A stretch of 64,000 nucleotides of DNA from Kitasatospora viridis (GTDB lineage: Bacteria > Actinomycetota > Actinomycetes > Streptomycetales > Streptomycetaceae). Of the stretch, positions 51,719 through 60,266 are shown piece after piece. The translations under genes and the position numbers were made by a program. How positions within the stretch are numbered: position 1 is the stretch's first letter; each line of letters begins with the position of its first letter. The stretch is from assembly GCF_007829815.1 (NCBI RefSeq), contig NZ_VIWT01000001.1, positions 2,813,501 to 2,877,500 of the forward strand, read 5' to 3'. The notes under the pieces are model-generated. The model was not told the DNA's origin, made no database searches, and worked only from the letters and a program-made list of their open reading frames with translations.

Positions 51719-53005
51719 TCACACCTGCCGCAGCAGCATCCCCGGCCGCTCCAGGCAGTCCGCGACGAACCGCAGGAAGCCGCCCGACGTGCCGCCGTCG
51801 CAGACCCGGTGGTCGAAGGTGAACGACAGCTGCGTCACCTGACGCACCGCCAGCTGCCCCTCGTGCACCCACGGCTTCGCGACGATCCGGCCGACCCCGA
51901 GCATCGCCGCCTCGGGGTGGTTCAGGATCGGCGTCGACCCGTCGACCCCGAACACGCCGTAGTTGTTCAGCGTGAACGTGCCGCCCGTCAGCTCCGCCGG
52001 GGTGAGCTTCCCGGCGCGCGCGGCCTCGGTCAACCGGGCCAGCTCCGCGCCCAGTTGCTCGGTGCTCAGCAGGTGCGCGTCGCGCACCACCGGGACCACC
52101 AGGCCGCGGTCGCTCTGCGCCGCGAACCCGAGGTGCACCGCCTGGTGGCGGCGGATCGCGACCGGGGCGCCGCTCGCGTCCAGGTCGACGCTGGCGTTCA
52201 GCTCCGGGAAGCGGGCCAGCGCGGCGACGCTGATCCGGGCCAGCAGCGCCAGCAGGCTCACCTTGGGCAGGCGGGCGTCCTGGTTCATCTGGGCGCGCAC
52301 GGCCAGCAGTTCGGTCGCGTCGGCGTCGACCCAGCAGGTGGCGGCCGGGATCTCGTGGTGACTGCGGGTCAGCTTCTCGGCCACCGTGCGGCGCAGGCCG
52401 CGCAGCGGAATCGAACCATCGGCAGAACCATCGGCGACGGCCGGCGCCGCCGTCCGGCCCGAGATCGGCGCCGCCGTGCGGGCCGAGATCGCCCGGTCCA
52501 CATCGGCCCGCACGATCAGCCCGTCCGGCCCGCTACCCGCCAGCCCGGTCAGCTCGACGCCGTTGTCCCGGGCCAGCCGCCGCACCAGCGGCGAGATGAC
52601 GGCGACCACGGCGGGCGTCACCACGGCCACCGGGTGCACCTCGGCCACCGGGACGGGCACGCCGACCCGGCGCCGCCGGGCGCCCTTGCCGCCCTCGGCC
52701 ACCCCGTAGCCGACCAGCGGCCGCTCCGGCGCGGCGTCCGGCACCGTGGTGCCAGGCTCCGGCGCCACGGCGACGGTGACCAGCGGCTGGCCCACCAGCC
52801 GCTCCTCGCCGACCTCGCCGAACCGCGCGGTGACCACCCCGCCGTACGGGCAGGGCACCTCCACCATCGCCTTGGCGGTCTCCACCTCGACCACCGGCTG
52901 GTCCACGGCGATCACCTCGCCGACCTCGACCAGCCAGCGCACCACCTCGGCCCCGGTGAGCCCCTCGCCCAGGTCGGGCAGGGTGAACTCGCGCACGATC
53001 GGCAT
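51719..53005 (-). CDS. bkdC: Branched-chain alpha-keto acid dehydrogenase E2 (dihydrolipoyl acyltransferase)
   Basis: A 428-residue E2. The lipoyl domain has the modified Lys in VVEVETAKAMVEVPCPYGG, the E1/E3-binding domain is SPLVRRLARDNGVELTGLAG, and the catalytic domain ends with FDHRVCDGGTSGGFLRF (H-x3-D-G). It transfers the branched acyl group to CoA, giving isobutyryl-, isovaleryl- and methylbutyryl-CoA used for catabolism and branched fatty acids. ATG 53003-53005, or the GTG just before it, has GGGAGG upstream. Last gene of the bkd operon. Confidence 0.94.
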   Translation of the reverse strand: MPIVREFTLPDLGEGLTGAEVVRWLVEVGEVIAVDQPVVEVETAKAMVEVPCPYGGVVTARFGEVGEERLVGQPLVTVAVAPEPGTTVPDAAPERPLVGYGVAEGGKGARRRRVGVPVPVAEVHPVAVVTPAVVAVISPLVRRLARDNGVELTGLAGSGPDGLIVRADVDRAISARTAAPISGRTAAPAVADGSADGSIPLRGLRRTVAEKLTRSHHEIPAATCWVDADATELLAVRAQMNQDARLPKVSLLALLARISVAALARFPELNASVDLDASGAPVAIRRHQAVHLGFAAQSDRGLVVPVVRDAHLLSTEQLGAELARLTEAARAGKLTPAELTGGTFTLNNYGVFGVDGSTPILNHPEAAMLGVGRIVAKPWVHEGQLAVRQVTQLSFTFDHRVCDGGTSGGFLRFVADCLERPGMLLRQV

Positions 53006-53010
53006 CACGC

Positions 53011-54006
53011 TCACGCCTCCCACTGGAGCTTGGCGACCGCGTCCAGGATGCGGTCCACCCCGGGCAGGTGGTGGTGCTCCAGCATCGGCGGCGGGAACGG
53101 GATGTCGAAGCCGGTCACCCGCAGCACGGGGGCGGCCAGGTGGTGGAAGCACCGCTCCGTGACGCGAGCGGCGATCTCCGCGCCGACCCCGCCGAAGCCG
53201 GTGGCCTCGTGCACCACCACGGCGCGGCCGACCGAGCGGACCACCTGGGCCACCGTGGCGTCGTCGAACGGCACCAGGGTGCGCAGGTCCAGCACCGCCA
53301 GGTCCCAGCCCTCGGCGGCGGCCGCCTCGGCCGCCTCCAGGCAGACCGGCAGCGAGGGGCCGTAGGTGATCAGCACCGCCGAGCGGCCCTGGCGGCGCAG
53401 CACCGCGCGGCCGATCGGCTCGCTGCCGGCGGCCTGGTCCAGCTCGGCCTTGGACCAGTAGAGCCGCTTGGGCTCCAGGAAGACGACCGGATCGTCGGAG
53501 GCGATCGAGGAGCGCAGCAGCCCGTAGGCGTCCTGCACGGTGGCCGGGGTGACCACGTGCAGGCCGGGGGTGCTCGCGTAGTAGGCCTCGGAGGAGTCGC
53601 TGTGGTGCTCGACGCCGCCGATCCCGCCGCCGTACGGGATCCGCACGGTGATCGGCAGCGGCAGCTTGCCGGCGGTGCGGTTGCGCATCTTGGCCAGGTG
53701 CGAGACCAGTTGCTCCATCGCCGGGTAGGCGAAGGCGTCGAACTGCATCTCCACCACCGGGCGCAGGCCGTACATCGCCATGCCGATCGCGGTGCCCAGG
53801 ATGCCGGCCTCGGCCAGCGGGGTGTCCAGGCAGCGGTCGGCGCCGAACTCGGCGGCCAGCCCGTCGGTGATCCGGAAGACGCCGCCGAGCTTGCCGACGT
53901 CCTCGCCGAGCAGGTGGACCGAGCGGTCCTCGCGCATCGCGTCGCGCAGCGCCGAGTTGAGGGCCTGCGCCATGCTCGCGGTGCGGGTGGGGGTCATCGT
54001 ACTCAC
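53011..54006 (-). CDS. bkdB: Branched-chain alpha-keto acid dehydrogenase E1 beta
   Basis: A 331-residue E1 beta subunit: LLGEDVGKLGGVFRITDGLA, DTPLAEAGILGTAIGMAMYG, RIPYGGGIGGVEHHSDSSEA, HEATGFGGVGAEIAARVTE. Together with E1 alpha it decarboxylates the keto acid with thiamine diphosphate. The GTG at 54004-54006 overlaps the E1 alpha stop (GTGA) and has GGAGGA six bases upstream. Confidence 0.94.
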   Translation of the reverse strand: MSTMTPTRTASMAQALNSALRDAMREDRSVHLLGEDVGKLGGVFRITDGLAAEFGADRCLDTPLAEAGILGTAIGMAMYGLRPVVEMQFDAFAYPAMEQLVSHLAKMRNRTAGKLPLPITVRIPYGGGIGGVEHHSDSSEAYYASTPGLHVVTPATVQDAYGLLRSSIASDDPVVFLEPKRLYWSKAELDQAAGSEPIGRAVLRRQGRSAVLITYGPSLPVCLEAAEAAAAEGWDLAVLDLRTLVPFDDATVAQVVRSVGRAVVVHEATGFGGVGAEIAARVTERCFHHLAAPVLRVTGFDIPFPPPMLEHHHLPGVDRILDAVAKLQWEA

Positions 54007-55136
54007 CGCTCGTCCTCCGCTGCCAGCTCGGCGGCCAACTGCGCCTGCTGTTCGAGTAGTTGACTGGTCGGCTCGGCGTAGACGTGCTGGAACAGCGAGA
54101 ACGGGTCGAGCTGCGGCTCGGCGTGGAACTCGGTGCGCATCCGGGCGGCCAGCGCCTCGGCCTCCTCGGTGGCGCGGGCCACCGCGGCGTCGTCCAGCAG
54201 CCCCGCGGCGCGCAGCTGACGCTCCATCAGCAGCAGCGGGTCGTGCTCCTGCCAGGCCGTCACCTCGGCGTCCTGCCGGTAGCGGGTGGCGTCGTCGGCG
54301 TTGGTGTGCGCCTCCAGCCGGTAGGTGAGCGCCTCCACCAGGGTCGGGCCGCCGCCGGCCCGGGCCCGGTCCACCGCCTCGGCGAGCACCTCGTGCACGG
54401 CGACCACGTCGTTGCCGTCCACCAGCCGCCCGCGCATGCCGTAGCCGACCGCCTTGTGGGCCAGGGTCGGCGCGGCGGACTGCTGGGTCAGCGGCACCGA
54501 GATCGCGTAGCCGTTGTTCTGCACCAGGAAGACCACCGGGGCGTTCAGCACGGCGGCGAAGTTCAGCGCCTCGTGGAAGTCGCCCTCGCTGGTGCCGCCG
54601 TCGCCGAGCAGCGCCAGCGCCACGGTCGGGTCGCCGGCCAGCCGGGCGGCGTGCGCCAGGCCCACGGCGTGCGGGGCCTGGGTGGCCAACGGGGTGCAGA
54701 GCGGGGCGGTGCGGGTGGCCTTGGGGTCGTAGCCGGTGTGCGCGTTGCCGCGCAGCAGGGTGAGCGCCTCCAGCGGGTCCACTCCGCGGCCGACCACCGC
54801 GAGGGTGTCGCGGTAGCTCGGGAAGAGCCAGTCGTCCTCGGCCAGCACGGTGGCGGCGGCCACCTGGCAGGCCTCCTGGCCGGTGGAGGACGGGTAGACG
54901 GCGAGCCGGCCCTGCTTGGTCAGCGTGGTCGCCTGCTGGTTGTAGCGGCGGCCGGCGACCAGGCGGCGGTACAGGTCGAGCAGCAGCGCCGGGTCGTACT
55001 TGGCGAGGTCGGCGGCACCGAGCACGCGCACCGGCGCGGCGTCGGGCAGCAGAGGTGCGGGATCGGTCCGCGGTGCCGTGGCACCGGGCAGCCAGCCGGG
55101 TACCGGATCGGTCGGCCGGTGATCGAGAACGGTCAT
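54003..55136 (-). CDS. bkdA: Branched-chain alpha-keto acid dehydrogenase E1 alpha
   Basis: A 377-residue E1 alpha subunit. The thiamine diphosphate motif is ALLGDGGTSEGDFHEALNFA to FLVQNNGYAIS (GDG...NN). The phosphorylation-loop region EALTYRLEAHTNADDATRYR is typical. A 40-residue N-terminal extension precedes YDPALLLDLYRRL. First gene of bkdABC; the promoter region holds an 18-bp palindrome shared with paaN. The E3 subunit is not in the window. Confidence 0.94.
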   Translation of the reverse strand: MTVLDHRPTDPVPGWLPGATAPRTDPAPLLPDAAPVRVLGAADLAKYDPALLLDLYRRLVAGRRYNQQATTLTKQGRLAVYPSSTGQEACQVAAATVLAEDDWLFPSYRDTLAVVGRGVDPLEALTLLRGNAHTGYDPKATRTAPLCTPLATQAPHAVGLAHAARLAGDPTVALALLGDGGTSEGDFHEALNFAAVLNAPVVFLVQNNGYAISVPLTQQSAAPTLAHKAVGYGMRGRLVDGNDVVAVHEVLAEAVDRARAGGGPTLVEALTYRLEAHTNADDATRYRQDAEVTAWQEHDPLLLMERQLRAAGLLDDAAVARATEEAEALAARMRTEFHAEPQLDPFSLFQHVYAEPTSQLLEQQAQLAAELAAEDER

Positions 55137-55191
55137 CGGGCACCTCCAAGGGGTGGGGAGGGCAGCGGGAACGCAGCGGGGGATTGCCTCC

Positions 55192-55209
55192 CAACCGATT
55201 GTTCGGTTG
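55192..55209. promoter_or_regulatory. 18-bp palindrome in the bkd promoter, similar to the paaN operator
   Basis: CAACCGATTGTTCGGTTG, a perfect 7-bp inverted repeat (CAACCGA / TCGGTTG), 56 bp upstream of bkdA. It agrees with the site at 56491-56508 at 15 of 18 positions. A second palindrome, TGTGGCCACA at 55219-55228, could serve the Lrp regulator. Confidence 0.6.
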
Positions 55210-55308
55210 TCTTTTCATTGTGGCCACAGCGCAACACAGGTGCTGGACAATCGGCCGCCACGGCAGTCTGCTGAACGCAGCACGTCCATTCTCGGAGGCT
55301 TGGGGGAC

Positions 55309-55848
55309 ATGGTGGCTGAACAAATGGTCGGACCGGGTGGCAACGGCGCGAGCAGACCCGGGCTGCCCGGGCAGCTGACGGCGGGGGACCGGCTGGCGAC
55401 GGACCGCGGGCTGGACCGGGTCGACCGCTCGATCCTGCGCCTGCTCCAGCAGGACGGGCGGGCCTCGATCCGCTCGGTCGCCGAGCGGGTGCACGTCTCC
55501 CGGGCGAACGCCTACGCGCGGATCGCCCGGATGATGGAGGACGGGGTGATCCGCGGCTTCACCGCCCGGGTCGACCACGAACGGGCCGGGCAGAGCGCCT
55601 GCGCCTACGTGACCCTGAAGATCGTCCAGAACTCCTGGCGGACGGTGCGCGAGCAGCTGCTCGACCTGCCGGGGGTGGCGCACATCGCGCTGGTCGGCGG
55701 CGAGTTCGACGTGCTGATGCTGGTGCACACCGCCGACAACCGGGCGCTGCGCGAGCTGGTGCTCGGCAGCGTCCAGTCGATCCCCGAGGTGCTCTCCACC
55801 CAGACCCTGCTGGTCTTCGAGGAGACCGACCGGGTCCCGCCGTTCTAG
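55309..55848 (+). CDS. bkdR: Lrp/AsnC-family regulator of the bkd operon
   Basis: A 179-residue protein with a Gly/Pro-rich N-terminus of about 35 residues, a helix-turn-helix (LLQQDGRASIRSVAERVHVSRANAYARIARM) and a RAM domain (SACAYVTLKIVQNSWRTVRE, GEFDVLMLVHTADNRALREL). It is divergent from bkdA, the position of BkdR-type activators and repressors. Branched-chain amino acids or keto acids are likely ligands. ATG at 55309 follows GGGGGA. Confidence 0.85.
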   Translation: MVAEQMVGPGGNGASRPGLPGQLTAGDRLATDRGLDRVDRSILRLLQQDGRASIRSVAERVHVSRANAYARIARMMEDGVIRGFTARVDHERAGQSACAYVTLKIVQNSWRTVREQLLDLPGVAHIALVGGEFDVLMLVHTADNRALRELVLGSVQSIPEVLSTQTLLVFEETDRVPPF

Positions 55849-55852
55849 GACG

Positions 55853-56437
55853 TCAGACCGCCCGCAGGCCGTCGAAGGCCAGCCGGACCACCGCGTCCGG
55901 GATCTCGTCGGTCTGCCCGTGGTCCGGGCGGTACCACTCGACGATCGAGTTGATCATGCCGAAGAGCAGCCGGGTGGCCAGCCTGGGCTCCACGTCGGCC
56001 CGCAGCTCACCGGCCGCCACCGCCTCGCGCAGCAGTTCCGCGACCCGGTGGTCGAAGTCCCGCCGGCGCTCCAGCGCCCACTGCTCGGTCCCGGTGTTCC
56101 CGCGCACCCGCAGCAGCAGGGTCACGTACGGAAGTTCGGCGAGCAGCACCTCGGCGGTGCGGCGCACCACGTGCTCCAGCCGGTCCACCGGGCGGCCGCT
56201 GCTCGCCTCCGGCTCCTCCAGGATGCCGAACAGGCCGTCCAGCGCGCGGCCGACCGCGAGCCGGAGCAACTCCTCCTTGCCGCGCACGTGGTGGTAGATC
56301 GAGGACTTGGAGATGCCGGCCGCCCGGGACAGGTCCTCCATCGAGGTCCCGTCGTACCCACGCGCGTTGAAGACCTGCACGGTCACCGCCAGCAGCGAGT
56401 CGACGGTGTACGTGGTGCGGGTGGGAATCTCGGCCAT
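55853..56437 (-). CDS. TetR-family regulator (PaaR-like)
   Basis: A 194-residue regulator. The helix-turn-helix reads VTVQVFNARGYDGTSMEDLSRAAGISKSSIYHHVRGKEEL; the C-terminal domain includes LLFGMINSIVEWYRPDHGQT, as in TetR_C-type acyl-CoA regulators. ATG at 56435-56437 is used. It is divergent from paaN, whose promoter carries a palindrome; PaaR proteins release DNA when bound to phenylacetyl-CoA. The name PaaR is by context. Confidence 0.9.
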   Translation of the reverse strand: MAEIPTRTTYTVDSLLAVTVQVFNARGYDGTSMEDLSRAAGISKSSIYHHVRGKEELLRLAVGRALDGLFGILEEPEASSGRPVDRLEHVVRRTAEVLLAELPYVTLLLRVRGNTGTEQWALERRRDFDHRVAELLREAVAAGELRADVEPRLATRLLFGMINSIVEWYRPDHGQTDEIPDAVVRLAFDGLRAV

Positions 56438-56490
56438 GCTCCGAGTATCCACGCCCCGGGGACAGCCGGACGGCGCGGGGGCTGTTGTCC

Positions 56491-56508
56491 CGACCGATCG
56501 TTCGGTTA
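56491..56508. promoter_or_regulatory. TetR operator in the paaN promoter
   Basis: CGACCGATCGTTCGGTTA contains ACCGA-TCGT-TCGGT, a near-perfect palindrome. It lies exactly between a TTGTCC -35 box (56485-56490) and a TACGCT -10 box (56507-56512), so binding would block paaN transcription. Confidence 0.7.
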
Positions 56509-56552
56509 CGCTGAGGAGCGTCAGCCTCTTCCCGCCCTCCGAGGAGCGCCGC

Positions 56553-58235
56553 ATGGCCCCCGTCGACGACCTGATCGCCCGTCACCAGGAGACCCTCACC
56601 CGGGCGCTGACGGCGCTCGCCGAACGCGACTACTGGACTCCGTACCCGGAGATCGCCAAGGCCTACGGCGAGAGCGCCCCCGCGGACGGCAAGGCCGCCT
56701 TCGACGCGCTGCTCGGCACCGTCTTCACGCTGCCCGGCCACCCCGGGACCGGTGAGACCACCGGCACCGAGGCCTCCCCCTACGGCATCGAGCTGGGCAT
56801 CGCCTACCCGGTCGCCGAGACCGACGCGCTGCTCACCGCGGCCGCCGCGGCCAAGGCCGACTGGGCCGCCGCCAGCCCGGCCGCCCGCGCCGCCGTCTGC
56901 CTGGAGATCCTGGCCCGGATCAACGCCCGCTCGCACGAGATGGCCCAGGCCGTCATGCACACCACCGGCCAGGCCTACGCGATGGCCTTCCAGGCCGGCG
57001 GGCCGCACGCCCAGGACCGCGGCCTGGAGGCCGTCGCCTACGCCTACGCCGAGCAGGCCAAGCTGCCCGCCCGGGCGACCTGGACCAAGCCGCAGGGCAA
57101 GCGCGACCCGCTCGTCCTGACCAAGGACTTCGTCACCGTGCCGCGCGGCACCGCGGTGGTGATCGGCTGCAACACCTTCCCGACCTGGAACGGCTACCCG
57201 GGCCTGTTCGCCTCGCTGGCCACCGGCAACCCCGTCGTGGTCAAGCCGCACCCGCGCGCCGTGCTGCCGCTGGCGCTCACCGTGCGGATCGCCCGCGAGG
57301 TGCTGGCCGAGGCCGGCTTCGACCCCAACGTGGTCACGCTGGCCGCCGAGCGGGACGGCCAGGGCGTCGCCAAGACCCTGGCGCTCCACCCGGACGTGCG
57401 GATCATCGACTACACCGGCTCCACCGAGTTCGGCGACTGGCTGGAGAAGAACGCCGAGCAGGCCCTGGTCTACACCGAGAAGGCCGGCGTCAACACCGTG
57501 GTCATCGACTCCACCGGTGACTACAAGGGCATGCTCAACAACCTGGCCTTCGCGCTCTCGCTCTACACCGGCCAGATGTGCACCACCCCGCAGAACCTGC
57601 TGATCCCGCGGGCCGGCATCGAGACCGACCAGGGCCCGAAGAGCTACGACGAGGTGGTGGCCGACCTGGCCCGCGCCATCGAGGGCCTGCTCGGCGACGA
57701 CGCCCGGGCCACCGCGATCCTCGGCGCCGTGGTCAACCCGGCGGTGCTGCAGCGCAGCGCGGCGGCGGCCGGCGGCGAGTACGGCGACCTGGCACTGGCC
57801 CCCCGGGTGATCGAGCACCCCGACTTCCCGGGCGCCACCGTGCGCACCCCGGCGCTGGTCAAGGTCGAGGCGCACAAGCCGGACGACCGCTCGCACTTCC
57901 TCACCGAGTGCTTCGGCCCGATCTACTTCGCGGTGGCCACCGAGTCCACCACCGACGCGATCGACCTGCTCCGGCAGACCGTCACCGAGCACGGCGCGAT
58001 GACCGCCACCGGCTACACCACCTCGCCCGCCGTGGAGCACGCGCTGGTCGAGGCCTGCCTGGACACCGGCGTCTGCCTCTCGCTCAACCTGACCGGCGGG
58101 GTCTACCCCAACCAGACCGCCGCCTTCTCCGACCTGCACGGCACCGGCGCCAACCGGGCCGCCAACTCCGCCTACACCGACGCGGCCTTCGTGGCCAACC
58201 GGTTCCGCACCGTCGAGGTCCGCCGCCCCGCCTGA
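56553..58235 (+). CDS. paaN: Phenylacetate degradation protein PaaN (oxepin-CoA ring-cleavage aldehyde dehydrogenase type)
   Basis: A 560-residue aldehyde-dehydrogenase-fold protein with the PaaN-type N-terminus (LIARHQETLTRALTALAERDYWTPYPE), the blocks GTAVVIGCNTFPTWNGYPGL and KPHPRAVLPLALTVRIAREV, and TGQMCTTPQNLLIP with the catalytic Cys. Family length is about 550. In actinobacteria a free-standing PaaN works with the other Paa enzymes, here not in the window. GAGGAG lies seven bases before the ATG. Controlled by the TetR operator between its promoter boxes. Confidence 0.92.
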   Translation: MAPVDDLIARHQETLTRALTALAERDYWTPYPEIAKAYGESAPADGKAAFDALLGTVFTLPGHPGTGETTGTEASPYGIELGIAYPVAETDALLTAAAAAKADWAAASPAARAAVCLEILARINARSHEMAQAVMHTTGQAYAMAFQAGGPHAQDRGLEAVAYAYAEQAKLPARATWTKPQGKRDPLVLTKDFVTVPRGTAVVIGCNTFPTWNGYPGLFASLATGNPVVVKPHPRAVLPLALTVRIAREVLAEAGFDPNVVTLAAERDGQGVAKTLALHPDVRIIDYTGSTEFGDWLEKNAEQALVYTEKAGVNTVVIDSTGDYKGMLNNLAFALSLYTGQMCTTPQNLLIPRAGIETDQGPKSYDEVVADLARAIEGLLGDDARATAILGAVVNPAVLQRSAAAAGGEYGDLALAPRVIEHPDFPGATVRTPALVKVEAHKPDDRSHFLTECFGPIYFAVATESTTDAIDLLRQTVTEHGAMTATGYTTSPAVEHALVEACLDTGVCLSLNLTGGVYPNQTAAFSDLHGTGANRAANSAYTDAAFVANRFRTVEVRRPA

Positions 58236-58252
58236 TCATCCCCCACGAACCG

Positions 58253-58293
58253 GCGCCCCGGGACGGCTGACCACCAACCGCCGCCCGGGGCGC
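58253..58293 (+). terminator. Probable terminator after paaN
   Basis: 10-bp stem (GCGCCCCGGG / CCCGGGGCGC) with a 21-base loop, starting 18 bp after the paaN stop. Confidence 0.5.
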
Positions 58294-58301
58294 TGCACGT
58301 C

Positions 58302-58314
58302 TGACGGTCCGTCA
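58302..58314. promoter_or_regulatory. 13-bp palindrome TGACGGTCCGTCA before the SnoaL-like gene
   Basis: TGACGG-T-CCGTCA is a perfect palindrome 49-61 bp before the ATG at 58363, followed by an A-rich run. The same 13 bases occur at 61570-61582, at the end of another SnoaL-like gene. Likely a regulator-binding site, perhaps of TetR type. Confidence 0.5.
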
Positions 58315-58362
58315 TGAGATAAAAAAAGATCAGCAACCAACCCGTCAAACAGAGGAATTCTG

Positions 58363-58821
58363 ATGAGCGAGCTGGACCGTCTGATCGACCGCGCCGCCCT
58401 GGTCGACGCGGTGACCGCCATCTTCGACACGGTCGACGCCAAGGACTGGGACGCCGCGGAGCGGCTCTTCACCCCGAAGCTGCACGCCGACTTCACCAGC
58501 CTGGCCGGCGGCGAGCCCGCCGAGATCACCAACGTCCAGCTGGTGGGCGGCTGGCGGGTCGGCCTGCACGCCCGCAAGGAGAGCTTCCACCTGGCCGCCC
58601 ACCACCGGGTCACCGTCGACGGCGACACCGCCCACGTGCACGTCAAGGGCTACGCCTACAACGCGCTGGACGCCGAACTCGGCGGCGCCGTCTGGGAGGT
58701 GTGGGGCACCTACGAGATCCCCTTCACCCGCACCGCCGACGGCTGGCTGGCCACCGGGCTCACCTTCAACGCCACCCGCACCCGGGGCGACGCGGCGGTC
58801 CGCACCCACACCCTCGACTGA
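58363..58821 (+). CDS. SnoaL-like (NTF2-fold) protein
   Basis: A 152-residue NTF2-fold protein: RAALVDAVTAIFDTVDAKDW, DWDAAERLFTPKLHADFTSL, RVGLHARKESFHLAAHHRVT, YEIPFTRTADGWLATGLTFN. The fold is used for small cyclases, hydratases and scaffolds; no clear catalytic pair is assigned. AGAGGAA lies eight bases before the ATG. It is monocistronic behind an A-rich promoter region with the 13-bp palindrome. Confidence 0.88.
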   Translation: MSELDRLIDRAALVDAVTAIFDTVDAKDWDAAERLFTPKLHADFTSLAGGEPAEITNVQLVGGWRVGLHARKESFHLAAHHRVTVDGDTAHVHVKGYAYNALDAELGGAVWEVWGTYEIPFTRTADGWLATGLTFNATRTRGDAAVRTHTLD

Positions 58822-58858
58822 TCCCGGCCAGCGCGGCCGCCCGCGCACCGGTCCGCCG

Positions 58859-59635
58859 TCAACTTACCCGCAGCGCCCGGGCGGTGGCCTCGGCGAAGGC
58901 CTGCGGGTTGTCCAGCATGATGTTGTGGCCGCAGTCCGGCACCGGCACCACGGCGACGCCGGCCGCCAGCAGCTCCGGCTCCCCGGGCAGCGGGCCGTCG
59001 GCGGCCGGGCGCAGGTAGTGGCGGGGGACCGGGAGGTCGAGCAGCAGCTCGCGCATGGTCGGGGTGGTGCCGCGGGCCAGGTGCACGGCGGTGCGGTGCA
59101 GCGCCGCGCGGCCGGCCAGCCGCATGGTGGACCACCAGTGCGGGCCGACCCGGTCGCGGACCGTGCGCCAGCCGCCGGCCAGGAACTCCTCCTCGGTGTG
59201 GGCGGCGATGCCGCTGGAGCCGGGGCGGGGCGGGTCGAGCGGGACCGGGTCCAGGTTGGCGTCCACCAGCACCAGCCGGGCCACCAGCTCCGGGTGCCGG
59301 GCGGCGAGCACGATGGCCACCGCCCCGCCCATGCTGTGCCCCACCAGGTCGACCGGGCCGACGTCCGCCGCCCGCAGCGCCGTGGCCACCGCGTCCGCGT
59401 GGTCCTCCAGCGTGTAGCCGAAGTCGGTCGGGCGGTCGCTGATGCCGAAGCCGAGCAGGTCCAGCAGCAGCGAGCGCGGCCCGGCGAGCAGCGGGTGGAC
59501 CGCCGCCGCGGTGAAGTACGGGCCGGCGCTCGCGCCGAGTCCGTGCAGGTAGACCCGGGCGGGCCGCCCCGCGTCCCCCGGGATGTCGATCCAGCGGATC
59601 CGGTCTCCCCCGGGCGTCACCTGGGCGTCGCGCAT
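58859..59635 (-). CDS. Alpha/beta hydrolase
   Basis: A 258-residue cytoplasmic hydrolase: YLHGLGASAGPYF (oxyanion HG), nucleophile elbow VGHSMGGAVAIV, and His in PDCGHNIMLDNP. A Pro-rich cap follows LDPVPLDPPRPG. Substrate unknown. It is divergent from the PadR gene, with direct repeats and a 24-bp palindrome between them, so the PadR protein probably represses it. Confidence 0.92.
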   Translation of the reverse strand: MRDAQVTPGGDRIRWIDIPGDAGRPARVYLHGLGASAGPYFTAAAVHPLLAGPRSLLLDLLGFGISDRPTDFGYTLEDHADAVATALRAADVGPVDLVGHSMGGAVAIVLAARHPELVARLVLVDANLDPVPLDPPRPGSSGIAAHTEEEFLAGGWRTVRDRVGPHWWSTMRLAGRAALHRTAVHLARGTTPTMRELLLDLPVPRHYLRPAADGPLPGEPELLAAGVAVVPVPDCGHNIMLDNPQAFAEATARALRVS

Positions 59636-59646
59636 GTCGTCCCCTC

Positions 59647-59714
59647 CTCGATGCGGTCATGCGTCTCGATGCGGTCATACATCGCGAGGACTATACATCG
59701 ATATCGAGGTATAG
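59647..59714. promoter_or_regulatory. Tandem 18-bp repeats and a 24-bp palindrome between hydrolase and PadR genes
   Basis: CTCGATGCGGTCATGCGT (59647-59664) is repeated as CTCGATGCGGTCATACAT (59665-59682), 15 of 18 identical. Next to it lies CTATACATCGA and TCGAGGTATAG (59691-59714), an inverted repeat with one mismatch. PadR proteins bind such ATAC/GTAT-flanked palindromes. Confidence 0.65.
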
Positions 59715-59738
59715 CGAGGGTGAGGCATACTGCTCTCC

Positions 59739-60266
59739 ATGTTGGAGTTGGCGATCCTCGGATACCTGTACGACCAGCCGCTGCACGGCTACGAGCTGCG
59801 CCGCCGGGTCGCGCAGCTCACCGGGCACGTCCGCCCGATCTCCGACGGCACGCTCTACCCGGCGATCAAGCGCCTGGAACAGGCCGGCTGGCTGGGCCGG
59901 CAGACCGAGCCCGGCACCCGCGCGGCCCCCCGCCACGTGCTCACCCTCACCGAGCCGGGCCGCGCCGAACTGCGCCGCCGGCTGCGCGAGGCCGAGGGCA
60001 CGGCGCTCACCGACGAGAACCACTGGTTCACCGTGCTCGCCTTCCTGCGCCACCTCACCGCCCCCGCCGAGCAGGCCGCCGTGCTGCGCCGCCGGCTGGC
60101 CTTCCTCAGCGAGCCCAGCAGCTTCTTCCACCAGGGCGAGCGCCCGCTCGGCGCCGAGGAGTTGGACGACCCGTTCCGCCGCGGCGTGCTGCTCATCGCC
60201 CGGGCCACCAGCGAGACCGAACTCGCCTGGCTGGCCGACACCCTGGAGTCACTCGACGCGCGGTGA
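59739..60266 (+). CDS. PadR-family transcriptional regulator
   Basis: A 175-residue regulator beginning LELAILGYLYDQPLHGYELR, the PadR winged-helix start, with ISDGTLYPAIKRLEQAGWLG as recognition helix and wing. The C-terminal helical domain is of the Vir type. It is divergent from the hydrolase and its 3' end overlaps the convergent MerR gene by 18 bases. Ligand unknown. Confidence 0.93.
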   Translation: MLELAILGYLYDQPLHGYELRRRVAQLTGHVRPISDGTLYPAIKRLEQAGWLGRQTEPGTRAAPRHVLTLTEPGRAELRRRLREAEGTALTDENHWFTVLAFLRHLTAPAEQAAVLRRRLAFLSEPSSFFHQGERPLGAEELDDPFRRGVLLIARATSETELAWLADTLESLDAR

